Assembly: GCF_009801115.1 (NCBI RefSeq)
Contig: NZ_VTOL01000024.1
Location: 1-64,000 of the forward strand
Source: Dyadobacter sp. 3J3
GTDB lineage: Bacteria; Bacteroidota; Bacteroidia; Cytophagales; Spirosomataceae
Reading direction: 5' to 3'
Length of the DNA stretch: 64,000 nucleotides
Below the pieces are notes generated by a model that was not told the origin of the DNA, did no database searches, and saw only the letters and a list, made by a program, of their open reading frames with translations. Positions 35,557-44,550 of this stretch are shown here, piece after piece (position 1 is the first letter of the stretch; each line of letters starts with the position of its first letter). The position numbers and the translations under genes were made by a program.

Positions 35557-35606
35557 ATCGTCCTGAAAACCGCAAATATATGTCGGGTTTTCAGGACGAT
35601 TTTTTT
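35557..35606 (+). terminator. Rho-independent terminator
   Basis: A perfect 15-bp stem, ATCGTCCTGAAAACC (35557-35571) and its complement (35586-35600), with a 14-base loop and six T residues directly after. It ends transcription of the PhoD-like gene. Confidence 0.9.
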
Positions 35607-35713
35607 GTAATCACAAAAAAATGTTGCCGTTAAATAACTAATTCAGTTATTTAATCTTATAAAAATTCTATATCCTATAAATGTATTTACATTGAGCGAA
35701 TATCTTCCTCGTT

Positions 35714-36433
35714 GTGAAAAAATTTGTAGTATTATCTTTCCTGGGCATCGCTTTGTCCGCTTTTGCCTTATTTGAAGTCAATGTTTTTGATTTTCATCAT
35801 TTATTTGAAAGATGTGAAGGCAGTGACCATTGTAGAATCTGCACCAATTGCGCCAGATGCGCATATTGCAAGGGTTCTGGCACCTGCGGTGTTTGTTACA
35901 CACCTCGCGCCGTTGTAAGAAGAAGTGCTCCTTCGAGAAGAAACCGGTCAGAAAGTTCAGTTTCTTCAAACCCTGTTCATTCATTTGATTCACGGACTCC
36001 TTCTCTAAAGCGCTATTATTTACGAAAATCATCAGCCAGGAAATATTCTTCTACCAAAGTATCTACAAACCTTGATCAGCCCGAACCTGAATCCTTTTCT
36101 ACGGAAGAGGAAAAGGAATCAAGTGTAAAATCCAGTTCTTTACTAACGAATAAAAAGGAATTGGCTGAAAACTCCCAATCAATTTATGATACGCCAACGA
36201 TACCGGCAGAAAAAGAATCTTTCACCCTGGATATTCCAGAAAATGCGGATTTTGTGCGTATAACGGCTTCCTCTGCCCATTTACGGGAACAATCCAATAC
36301 GAAATCCAGTATTCTTCAAACGCTTAATCACGGAGATTTATTGATAAAATTGAAATCGGTCAAAGGCTGGGTGAAAGTTCAGGCGCTGGATTCAGGAGAA
36401 ATTGGATATGTCTTTGGGGGTTTGTTGAAATAA
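35714..36433 (+). CDS. Secreted Cys-rich protein with C-terminal SH3 domain (GTG start)
   Basis: A 239-residue exported protein. After an N-terminal hydrophobic signal or anchor comes a Cys cluster (CEGSDHCRICTNCARCAYC then KGSGTCGVC, about residues 36-62) in CxxC-type pairs, reminiscent of a zinc ribbon or J-domain-like CxxCxGxG segment. A Ser/Arg/Lys-rich linker follows, then a bacterial SH3 domain (ITASSAHLREQSNTKSSIL to the end). The start must be GTG, because an in-frame TGA lies 21 bp upstream (35693-35695) with no ATG between. SH3b domains commonly bind peptidoglycan. It sits 149 bp before the tubulin/actin-like operon. Confidence 0.7.
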   Translation: MKKFVVLSFLGIALSAFALFEVNVFDFHHLFERCEGSDHCRICTNCARCAYCKGSGTCGVCYTPRAVVRRSAPSRRNRSESSVSSNPVHSFDSRTPSLKRYYLRKSSARKYSSTKVSTNLDQPEPESFSTEEEKESSVKSSSLLTNKKELAENSQSIYDTPTIPAEKESFTLDIPENADFVRITASSAHLREQSNTKSSILQTLNHGDLLIKLKSVKGWVKVQALDSGEIGYVFGGLLK

Positions 36434-36582
36434 TCAGCGTTTCCGTTCGTACTAATTCTGAAAATTCGTTGCGAAAAGTCTATTTATTTGCCTGGAAGGT
36501 ATTCTAAGGAAGAAATGTAGGCTGCAACCAACAAATATTTCTATATTGGTAACCAATTAGCCTCAATACAATATTATAATCG

Positions 36583-37842
36583 ATGAAGAAATATTTTTAT
36601 TTGTTTGCTTTACTAATCGTCACATTTGGCTGCTCTAAAAAAGAGCATAAAGAAGAAAAAGAACCTGAGAAGCAAGTTGGCAAGGTTAACTTTTTCATGG
36701 AAACCTCTGGTAGTATGGCCGGTTATTTTAATGGCTCAACTGATTTTGTCAAGGTGATTCCAAATCTTTTAGTGGATATTGAAGGAAAGGAATCTTTTGG
36801 TAAGGCGCCTCTTAAACTTTATTATGTCGCTGATTCTCTGACACCTTATTCGGGATCTACCAAAGATTTCATTCGCGAAATTTCCACGACAAAAGTCGCT
36901 AACGAGAAAAGCTCGGAAATGCATAAAATTCTGGAAATGATCGCCAGTAAAACGGATTCGAACGACATTTCGCTTTTCGTATCCGATTGCATTTTATCCT
37001 ATCCCGATAATGTAATCAAAACCAATTCTGAAATTAACAAACAAAAGGCACCGGGAGAATTAAAGGCTTTGGTGAAATCTACTTTTTTGAAATTAAAAAG
37101 AGATAATATTTCGGCTTCACTTTACGGGTTTAACTCAGCTTTTTATGGTAACTATTATACCTATCAAAATGCGAAATTGAAGCTGGACGGGCAGGAGAGA
37201 CCTTATTATCTATGGGTTATCGGTAACAAGGAACTTGTTGGTAAATTCAATAGAAAACTGGCTGATCTGAACAATTTCAAACCAGTGCTGGATCTCAACT
37301 TTGGATTGTTTGATAAAACAATTGAAGATTTTGAAACATTTTATACTTACGAAAGAGCAGGAAACTGGAAAGCAGAGGACAAAGGAATTTCTGACCTGGA
37401 AGCAACTAAAAAGAAACCTTCCGCCTTTGCAATTGCAGTAGATTTGTCCGCGCTTCCAAACTCGATCAGTGCTCCGGAGTACTTGAACAAACATTTGAAA
37501 ACATCCTCCGGAAATCTTGACTTCAAGATCAAAAATATTCTATTGACCGACGATCTGGATAAGTCGAAATTGAAACCAAGAGAAAAGGAGTTTCTGGAAA
37601 AAAATACGCACGTGATCGTTATTGAAGTTTCTGATATCTACAAAGACAAAGGAAATATTGAACTGAAACTTCCGCTCGTTTATGATAACGGATACAAGGC
37701 AATGTCGACGATGGACGACAGGGTTCTGGATTCCATTCCAGGGAAAACCTTTGCGTTTGAACACCTGATCGATGGGGTTCGTGAGGCTTATGAAAATTCA
37801 AATGACAACTTTATTCACATTTCAATACCTGTAAAAAAATAG
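36583..37842 (+). CDS. Lipoprotein with VWA-like domain, operon gene 1
   Basis: A 419-residue lipoprotein (lipobox Cys17 in TFGC). After a Lys/Glu linker comes VNFFMETSGSMAGYF: the ETSGS at residues 40-44 looks like the metal-ion-dependent adhesion site (DxSxS) of a von Willebrand A domain with the first Asp replaced by Glu. DISLFVSDCIL near residue 130 would be the central strand. It probably faces the periplasm and binds a partner protein. It starts a seven-gene operon; the next gene begins 5 bp later. Confidence 0.7.
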   Translation: MKKYFYLFALLIVTFGCSKKEHKEEKEPEKQVGKVNFFMETSGSMAGYFNGSTDFVKVIPNLLVDIEGKESFGKAPLKLYYVADSLTPYSGSTKDFIREISTTKVANEKSSEMHKILEMIASKTDSNDISLFVSDCILSYPDNVIKTNSEINKQKAPGELKALVKSTFLKLKRDNISASLYGFNSAFYGNYYTYQNAKLKLDGQERPYYLWVIGNKELVGKFNRKLADLNNFKPVLDLNFGLFDKTIEDFETFYTYERAGNWKAEDKGISDLEATKKKPSAFAIAVDLSALPNSISAPEYLNKHLKTSSGNLDFKIKNILLTDDLDKSKLKPREKEFLEKNTHVIVIEVSDIYKDKGNIELKLPLVYDNGYKAMSTMDDRVLDSIPGKTFAFEHLIDGVREAYENSNDNFIHISIPVKK

Positions 37843-37847
37843 CTTCC

Positions 37848-38219
37848 ATGTTTGAATTTCTTTATGAGCTGCTTTGCGGCCAAAATCCGGATCCCATTTT
37901 TGCAACAGACATTTATCCTTTTGTAGGTTTGTTTACCCTGGTTTTTGCCTTTGTTTTCACACTTGTATTTTACATTATTTTGGGCCGGAGCAGGCCTGTT
38001 TGGGATAAAACAGTGCACTGGGTCATCACAATGGTTATTTTGTTGATCATCGCATTTGGCTTTGCCTACAACCATGCGCAGACGGTAACGGAGGAGGACG
38101 AGAATTCTTTCTTCTACACTTTCGCAATGGTCAACACGCTCTATGCGTTTATTTACTATATCCTGTTTTCAATCCTGTTGAAAAGATTCTCGATTTTCGC
38201 CAAACGCACTCCCTTTTAA
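37848..38219 (+). CDS. Small three-helix membrane protein, operon gene 2
   Basis: A 123-residue inner-membrane protein with helices at about residues 25-47, 60-80 and 93-115, and no recognised family. With 5 bp before it and 21 bp after it, it belongs to the operon and could be a membrane docking subunit. Confidence 0.7.
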   Translation: MFEFLYELLCGQNPDPIFATDIYPFVGLFTLVFAFVFTLVFYIILGRSRPVWDKTVHWVITMVILLIIAFGFAYNHAQTVTEEDENSFFYTFAMVNTLYAFIYYILFSILLKRFSIFAKRTPF

Positions 38220-38240
38220 CCCGTCGATTTAGCACAGATT

Positions 38241-39737
38241 ATGCCTACAAGAAATACTTTTGTTTTTGGAATTGGTGGAACAGGGGCGAGGATCGTTCGC
38301 TCGCTGACAATGCTGCTGGCCGCAGGTACAAAACTCAATGATACCAATAAAATAATCCCCATCATCATCGATGTGGATGCTGATAATGCTGATACGAGCC
38401 GGGCACTGGCAGCGCTTAAAACCTATAAGTATATACGCTCAAACGGTTATAGCAACACCGAAGAAATTCGAGATGGTTTCTTCAATGCTAACCTGAATAC
38501 GTTGAGTTCTATCACGCCTGAAAACGACTATTCAGAAGGCCTGGATGATTCATTTCAGCTTCAATTTGAAAATCTTGAAAAGTCGTTCATCGAATATCTT
38601 GACCCGAAAGGCGAGCTTGTAGGTGATATCAATATGGATTTGCTGGAAGCGCTTTACGATAATTCCAGTCACGACGATCCGAATACAGAGCTTAATCTGA
38701 AACTGAATCAGGGTTTTAAAGGCAATCCAAACATCGGTTCTGTTGTTTTTAACAATCTATCCAATACAAAAGAATTCAAGTTTGTATTGAAGAGTATTGG
38801 CGAAAATGACAGGATATTTATTGTCAGTTCAATTTTCGGGGGAACAGGTTCTTCCGGATTTCCGCAGCTGGTGAAATTGCTGCAACAGGAAGAAAAACTG
38901 CGTGGAAATAAATATGGCGCACTTACCGTAATGCCTTATTTCAATGTTACCGATGATAGTAAAAGTGCTATCAACTCGGATATGTTTAATTCCAAAACCG
39001 AAGCAGCGCTTTCTTATTACCTAAAATATCTGAATGGCAAAATCAACTGTTTTTATCAGCTTTGGGACCGACCGCTAAAACAATACGAAAACAAACAAGG
39101 TGGTATTGAACAGAAAAACAGCGCTCATTTAATAGAATTAATTGGAGCGACGGCCATCATCGATTTTGTGAATAAACCGGATGGAAATTTTGCTTCAAAA
39201 GGTCAGACGCAATACTTTGATTTTGGAATAAAAAAAGAAGATCAGGTGATCGATATTCGCCATTTTTATCCAAATACTGCCAAAACGGTTATGGAGCCGC
39301 TGACGCTGTTGACGTACGCCATGAAAATCTATCTGGAAACAATTCCGGAAATGCGCAATGAGGCCTTTTACAAAGAATTAGGCCTGGGCGATAAATACAG
39401 TAACAACGAGCTCTACCAAAATCTGACGGCTTTCTTTTCAGTTCATTACAAAAACTGGCTCGTGGAAATGTCGGGGAATGAGCGGACTTTTCAGCCCTTT
39501 AATTTAACTCAGGATTTGAATGCGTTGGTGCGGGAAAAACCTATTGAGGTCAAAAAGGTGCTTGGAATCGTGACCAAGCCGGGAATTTCAGAAGCATTTT
39601 TGAAAACCGAACTTGGAAAACTGGAAGATGAATTGAAGAAAAGTATCCCGGATCAGGACAAACGTTTCTTTAAACTGCTCAACCGTATTGCTATGGAATG
39701 CTACAAAAAACTGGAAGCACTTCCATCCATGATCTAA
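38241..39737 (+). CDS. Tubulin/FtsZ-like GTPase, operon gene 3
   Basis: A 498-residue cytosolic protein with tubulin-superfamily nucleotide motifs: the opening FVFGIGGTGARIVRSL (residues 8-23, equivalent to the first glycine loop) and the tubulin signature GGTGSSG in SSIFGGTGSSGFPQLV (about residues 195-210). It is far from cell-division FtsZ in sequence and length and fits the Pfam tubulin-like group (Tubulin_2, FtsZl1-type) that others have linked to membrane remodelling. The C-terminal half has no family I recognise. It is probably a nucleotide-dependent polymer or switch driving the complex encoded here. Confidence 0.8.
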   Translation: MPTRNTFVFGIGGTGARIVRSLTMLLAAGTKLNDTNKIIPIIIDVDADNADTSRALAALKTYKYIRSNGYSNTEEIRDGFFNANLNTLSSITPENDYSEGLDDSFQLQFENLEKSFIEYLDPKGELVGDINMDLLEALYDNSSHDDPNTELNLKLNQGFKGNPNIGSVVFNNLSNTKEFKFVLKSIGENDRIFIVSSIFGGTGSSGFPQLVKLLQQEEKLRGNKYGALTVMPYFNVTDDSKSAINSDMFNSKTEAALSYYLKYLNGKINCFYQLWDRPLKQYENKQGGIEQKNSAHLIELIGATAIIDFVNKPDGNFASKGQTQYFDFGIKKEDQVIDIRHFYPNTAKTVMEPLTLLTYAMKIYLETIPEMRNEAFYKELGLGDKYSNNELYQNLTAFFSVHYKNWLVEMSGNERTFQPFNLTQDLNALVREKPIEVKKVLGIVTKPGISEAFLKTELGKLEDELKKSIPDQDKRFFKLLNRIAMECYKKLEALPSMI

Positions 39738-39747
39738 ATCTTACGCC

Positions 39748-42700
39748 ATGTCTTCATACATATTTAGAAAATATCCGGGTTATAACCCAAACGAAATACA
39801 GGATTGGAGCCAAAGCACGGGAATAGATCCTGCCAGTTTTGATCCGGAAAATATAGCTTTTGGGAGGGGAGCTTCCAAAGCGGGAACGTCCATTCCTTCG
39901 CCTATGGCGCGGCTCGAACTTTTTGATACTGCCTTCCAAATTGTTGCTTCGGATCGTGGGAATCTGGATGGAAATACAATCTATCATCAATTGGTTTCCG
40001 ATTGTCTGGATGTATTCCAGCTATTATTTAATTCGAAAAATTCTGAAATTGGTTCTGGTAAAAAGATATGGTTTAAAGAATGGAAAGTTCAGGAAAACAT
40101 TGGCCGACTGAAAGAAAAGGGTCAAAATCATCCGCACAATTTGCTGGCAAAATCACTTGAACAGATTTTTAACGACAAAGACAGTGGCAGATTTTCGGAT
40201 ATGGACAGTCTGTTCCTGATATTTTATGAGAATAAATTATTGGGTGGAACTTCGCCGCTCTCGTTGTTTTTTACGACGCCAAACTGGGCGAGGTATATCA
40301 AAAATAATGATATCAAAACAATTCCTCAAAGTTCTGACGGCAAGTTGTTTTTCAGTAATGATTATCGTCCGCTGTTCAAAAGAGACCAGGAATTTGTTGA
40401 ATATATTTATAAACTTTCTCTCCAATTCAAACCGGCATTTGCCAAAGCGGATGGATTTCGGAAGTATCTGAACAAAACGGTAGATCGCTATTTCCCTGAT
40501 TTCAGACATCAGTTTCCTGATTATCAGCAGTCAGGCACAAGCCTGATGGATGACGATTACAGCAAGATAAAAACAAATGTTGATGGTAAGTTTTTGACTG
40601 TCAACGGTCTTTTCTTCTTTCATCAAAAAGAGGAAAAAGAAAAAGAAAAGATAAAATCGGTCAGCGACTTTATTATCCGGGCAACGGAGTCAAAATATAA
40701 GGACCAGTATAATGATAAAAACGAGCAGCAGCTTGTAGAGCCGCCGTTAGTTTTGGTTGATGGAATGAATATTCCGGGAGATTACATGGAGAAAAATATC
40801 GCCTGGAATTCTTCCACCCGGATCAAGGATTTTTATCACAGAGGTGTTCCTCTTTTTGAAAGAAAATTGCCGCAAGGAAATGCGCTTACCACGGTAACTT
40901 ATCCTTTTCTTACCATTGATGATTTTCTTGAAGATGCCTTGGTAGAAATGCCGTTTAACATCAACAGAGGAAAGTTTTATACTGGTTTTGGAGGAGATTT
41001 TAAATATTTGCTGCCGATCAGAAAGGAATATTTTAACTTTTTCAGCCTGGCCGATTTGAAAAATAATTTGTCTATCGAAGTGAATGACGGACAGGTTACA
41101 GCGAATCTTAAAATACCCGTAAAAAACCGAAAAGGAGTTTCTGAAATCGTTTTTTCGAGGAAGTATGAGAAAGGAAAATCCATTGTTGAGTACCGGTCCG
41201 ATTTAGGAATTTTCCCGTTTTACCAGATCAATGACTCCGATCCGAGATTAAAGGATCTGAATGATTATACGGTTTTGCTGGCGGAAAGGAATGAAAGAAT
41301 GACGCTGAAAACATTGGAATTTTATTCTTTCAAAAACTTTGCTTCCGACTCGACGAATCTTAATGCAACTGTTGATGAGCGGTCAAACTGGTCTGACATC
41401 AATGCAGGGAATTCAGGTTCAACGTCACGGTTTTACAAGATAAAAGAGGCTTTTGATTATATCCAGCTTGCCTATTCGGACCCAAACGGCATTGATTCCG
41501 GCGGATTAATTATCCCAAATTTCGAAACAAAAACCTTTAACAAAGACAACCTTACTAAAGCGTTTACATTTGCCATCGATTTTGGTACTTCAAATACGCA
41601 CATTGCCTACATGCAAAACGGTGAAGCTTTGCCGAAACCGTTTGATATCGGCGAACCTGACCAACAAATGGTTTTGCTAAATGCGCCGGGCAGGAATGAA
41701 TCGGGAGGAAACAAATTCGACTCTTACGGTAATTCCGGTTGGATGGATTTGACATTAAGGAGAGAGTTTTTACCGCCTGTTTTGGGAGCCGGACAAAATA
41801 TTTCCTACCCGTTTAAAACGGCAACTTGTGAGATTGTTTCCTTTAATAATATCCAGAACAAGTCTTTATTCAGTCATATCAATATTGGTTATTACATTGA
41901 CCAGGAGGAAGTTCAGGCAAGTAATGTGAATTATACTACCAATTTGAAATGGTTGTTGGAAAACGATAATAATGATTCAAATAAAAGCCGGGTAAGTGCT
42001 TTTTTGAAACAACTGTTGCTTCAAATCAGAGCGAAAATAATCCTGAATTATGGTAATCCGGCTGATCTGAAAGTGGTCTGGTCTGTCCCGTTGAGTATGG
42101 AGCGTGGGATTAAGTCGGAGCTGAGAAAAGTGTTGGATGGTGCTTTTAAGGACGTTTTCAAAAATTCAGGGTCCAAATTGCTTGATCCGATTCCGGAATC
42201 AGTAGCGCCTTATTTCTTCCTTACAAAATCGGATACAGATATTCAGGATACCGCCAATGTGGTAAATGTGGATATCGGCGGTGGAACTACCGATGTGATG
42301 ATGTTCATGGAGTCTTCAGGGAACCGGATTGACAAATATTTAACAACTTCCTTCCGTTTTGCGGGTAGTGATATTTGGGGGAATGGATACCGTAATAAGC
42401 TGAAAGACAATGGTTTTATCAGGAATTATCTGGGTTATCAAAAGAAGAATAATATCAGTCCGAATGAGATAAAATATTTCAACAAGGTTAAGGACGATAC
42501 TAACCTCAGCGCGGACGATTTGGTAAGCTTGCTGTTCCGGTATGACGATTTCAAATTCAGTGATTCGATCACGATCGGAAATCCGGATCTGCTGATCATT
42601 CCTTATTTGCATTACAGTGCTATTATTTTCCATTTGGTACAATTAATCGAAATTAAGGATTATCCTTTGCCGAGATATTTGTCATTTACCGGAAAGGGAA

Positions 42701-43323
42701 GTCAGTATATAAAACTGCTTTGTGGTGGCGATGAACGTGATCTGGAAGATTTTACCCGATTGTTGATCAATGCTTACACGACCAAAACGCTGCAATCCGG
42801 ATTTAAAATTCACCTGAATTCAAATCCAAAAGAAATCACAGCCAATGGTTCAATATTGTACGCTCTGGCTTCGGAAGATGAGAAAGAAAAGTATAGAAAA
42901 AACATGGATTTCATACATCCGGGTTTTGATCCGAAGACGAATTCGGAACTGGAATTAAAGCTTTCAACCGGTGCTGGCAAGTTTAATATTTCCGATACTT
43001 TTGAAATCGATAGTACGCTGAACGTTGCGGTGCTTAATAATCTTAATGAGTTTTTGGAAAAAACATTGAGTAATTCCGATATCTCTAAATTCCTGAAAGA
43101 CTTTAAGATCAACGGTTTGAAAGAATCGTTGCGACTTTTGCAGTGGAACCATAATATTTTTAATGGTGAAGGTTTGATCTATGATAGTTACCGGAAAGTT
43201 TTACAGGATCTGCACAAACAGGAAGGCGAAAATGAGATTTCAGAATCACTGTTTTTCTTTGCCTTGAAGGATGCCCTGTACCGCCTTTCAAAAAGTATAA
43301 CGGAAATCAAACCAGTTGCTTAA
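39748..43323 (+). CDS. Large SrfB-like protein with actin/Hsp70-type ATPase domain, operon gene 4
   Basis: A 1191-residue cytosolic protein. The first 600 residues match nothing I recognise. From about residue 605 an actin/Hsp70-fold ATPase is visible: phosphate-1 FAIDFGTSNTHIAYM (608-622), phosphate-2 VVNVDIGGGTTDVMMF (about 838-853) and an adenosine loop LSFTGKGSQY (about 976-985). Large ATPases of this type occur as SrfB in srfABC-type clusters; the size agrees, but homology should be confirmed by profile search. It follows the tubulin-like gene by 10 bp, pairing a tubulin-fold and an actin-fold NTPase in one operon. Confidence 0.75.
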   Translation: MSSYIFRKYPGYNPNEIQDWSQSTGIDPASFDPENIAFGRGASKAGTSIPSPMARLELFDTAFQIVASDRGNLDGNTIYHQLVSDCLDVFQLLFNSKNSEIGSGKKIWFKEWKVQENIGRLKEKGQNHPHNLLAKSLEQIFNDKDSGRFSDMDSLFLIFYENKLLGGTSPLSLFFTTPNWARYIKNNDIKTIPQSSDGKLFFSNDYRPLFKRDQEFVEYIYKLSLQFKPAFAKADGFRKYLNKTVDRYFPDFRHQFPDYQQSGTSLMDDDYSKIKTNVDGKFLTVNGLFFFHQKEEKEKEKIKSVSDFIIRATESKYKDQYNDKNEQQLVEPPLVLVDGMNIPGDYMEKNIAWNSSTRIKDFYHRGVPLFERKLPQGNALTTVTYPFLTIDDFLEDALVEMPFNINRGKFYTGFGGDFKYLLPIRKEYFNFFSLADLKNNLSIEVNDGQVTANLKIPVKNRKGVSEIVFSRKYEKGKSIVEYRSDLGIFPFYQINDSDPRLKDLNDYTVLLAERNERMTLKTLEFYSFKNFASDSTNLNATVDERSNWSDINAGNSGSTSRFYKIKEAFDYIQLAYSDPNGIDSGGLIIPNFETKTFNKDNLTKAFTFAIDFGTSNTHIAYMQNGEALPKPFDIGEPDQQMVLLNAPGRNESGGNKFDSYGNSGWMDLTLRREFLPPVLGAGQNISYPFKTATCEIVSFNNIQNKSLFSHINIGYYIDQEEVQASNVNYTTNLKWLLENDNNDSNKSRVSAFLKQLLLQIRAKIILNYGNPADLKVVWSVPLSMERGIKSELRKVLDGAFKDVFKNSGSKLLDPIPESVAPYFFLTKSDTDIQDTANVVNVDIGGGTTDVMMFMESSGNRIDKYLTTSFRFAGSDIWGNGYRNKLKDNGFIRNYLGYQKKNNISPNEIKYFNKVKDDTNLSADDLVSLLFRYDDFKFSDSITIGNPDLLIIPYLHYSAIIFHLVQLIEIKDYPLPRYLSFTGKGSQYIKLLCGGDERDLEDFTRLLINAYTTKTLQSGFKIHLNSNPKEITANGSILYALASEDEKEKYRKNMDFIHPGFDPKTNSELELKLSTGAGKFNISDTFEIDSTLNVAVLNNLNEFLEKTLSNSDISKFLKDFKINGLKESLRLLQWNHNIFNGEGLIYDSYRKVLQDLHKQEGENEISESLFFFALKDALYRLSKSITEIKPVA

Positions 43324-44534
43324 TGAAGAAGTCTGTTATTTCATTATTGTTCCTGCTTTTAAACGTAACAGTAAAGGCGCAAACAGGAGGAGGTAAACAA
43401 ATTGAAGATGCAAAGTTTCAGATTGTAAAAGCCAGTGTTGAATTTTTAGCTTCTGATAAAGTAACGTTCAAGGAGGCAAAACAAACGCAATGCGCCGATT
43501 GCAAAAGTTACAAAGATCTTTTACAATTCGTTCAAAAAAATAAAATCACAAAAGCAGACGAATTAATTAACGAATGGAAGGATGCAGAACTTGATGGCAA
43601 TGCTTCAAACTTGAAAAAAAGCCTGACAAACTTTAAAGATCGCATAATCAAAAAAATATCGACAGGTTCAAAAAGCAGCCGAAAAAAGCTGGTGAATTAT
43701 AATTCTTATGAAAGCAGCCTTGATTCAATCATAGAAAATATTTCTATTTCTGAGTCCATTGAAGATGTTCCCGATATTGTAAAAGTACAAGAAGAGCCAG
43801 AACCTGTTGTTAAACCAAAAGTAACGCAACCAGAAAAAATAATGTCAGAAAAATCTTCGGAATCAACTAGTTTTTTTGCGTTTTTACCAGACATTTCAAA
43901 AGATATGTCGTACAGTATTATTCTGCTTTTATTAGTTGGAATCCTGTTTTTGTTATGGGTACTTCGTAATAAAAGCCAGACTATGGAAAGAAACAGCAGA
44001 GCATTGCAGGATCAGCTTCATAGAAGTGGAAGTACAGAATGGCAGTCAAAAAATATGAGTAATGAGCTAAAAGCCGTTCAGCAAAAATTGAAAATTGCCG
44101 AAGAGGAAATTGCCATTCTTCAGGATAATGTAAGAGCCGAAATGGAAAGAAATGAACGACTTTCTGCTGTGCCGGAAGTTGAACAACCGGTTCCACAAAT
44201 AGTTACTTCTCCATCGGAGCCGTCGATAAAATATGCACGATATGCTGACCAGGGAGATGGCTTTTCGGTTCAGGAATTGTTGGACGAAGAGGACAGCGAA
44301 ACAATATTTGAGTTGACTTTTTTATCTCCAAATACGGCGGCTTTTAAAATATCAGGTAATCAAAATGCGCAGCGTTATGCGCTTTCAAACTCTCCTTATT
44401 TTCTTGGCAAAACGAGTCAGTATGATACTTTTCCATCTGGTAATAGTTTGATTAATACGGATATACCTGGTGAATTAAAACTGCAAGGTAATAAGTGGCT
44501 GATTGTTAAGCCGATCCAGATCAGTTTTAGTTAA
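43323..44534 (+). CDS. Membrane-anchored coiled-coil protein, operon gene 5
   Basis: A 403-residue protein with an N-terminal signal peptide (to VKA/QTGGG), a Lys-rich periplasmic region of about 170 residues with one Cys-x2-Cys (CADCKSY), a transmembrane helix (SIILLLLVGILFLLWVL, about 198-214), a cytosolic coiled coil (about 220-285) and a compact C-terminal domain. It bridges periplasm and cytoplasm and is a natural link between the cytosolic NTPases and the envelope parts. Its ATG overlaps the previous stop by one base. Confidence 0.7.
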   Translation: MKKSVISLLFLLLNVTVKAQTGGGKQIEDAKFQIVKASVEFLASDKVTFKEAKQTQCADCKSYKDLLQFVQKNKITKADELINEWKDAELDGNASNLKKSLTNFKDRIIKKISTGSKSSRKKLVNYNSYESSLDSIIENISISESIEDVPDIVKVQEEPEPVVKPKVTQPEKIMSEKSSESTSFFAFLPDISKDMSYSIILLLLVGILFLLWVLRNKSQTMERNSRALQDQLHRSGSTEWQSKNMSNELKAVQQKLKIAEEEIAILQDNVRAEMERNERLSAVPEVEQPVPQIVTSPSEPSIKYARYADQGDGFSVQELLDEEDSETIFELTFLSPNTAAFKISGNQNAQRYALSNSPYFLGKTSQYDTFPSGNSLINTDIPGELKLQGNKWLIVKPIQISFS

Positions 44535-44550
44535 TAGTAATATTCGAACA

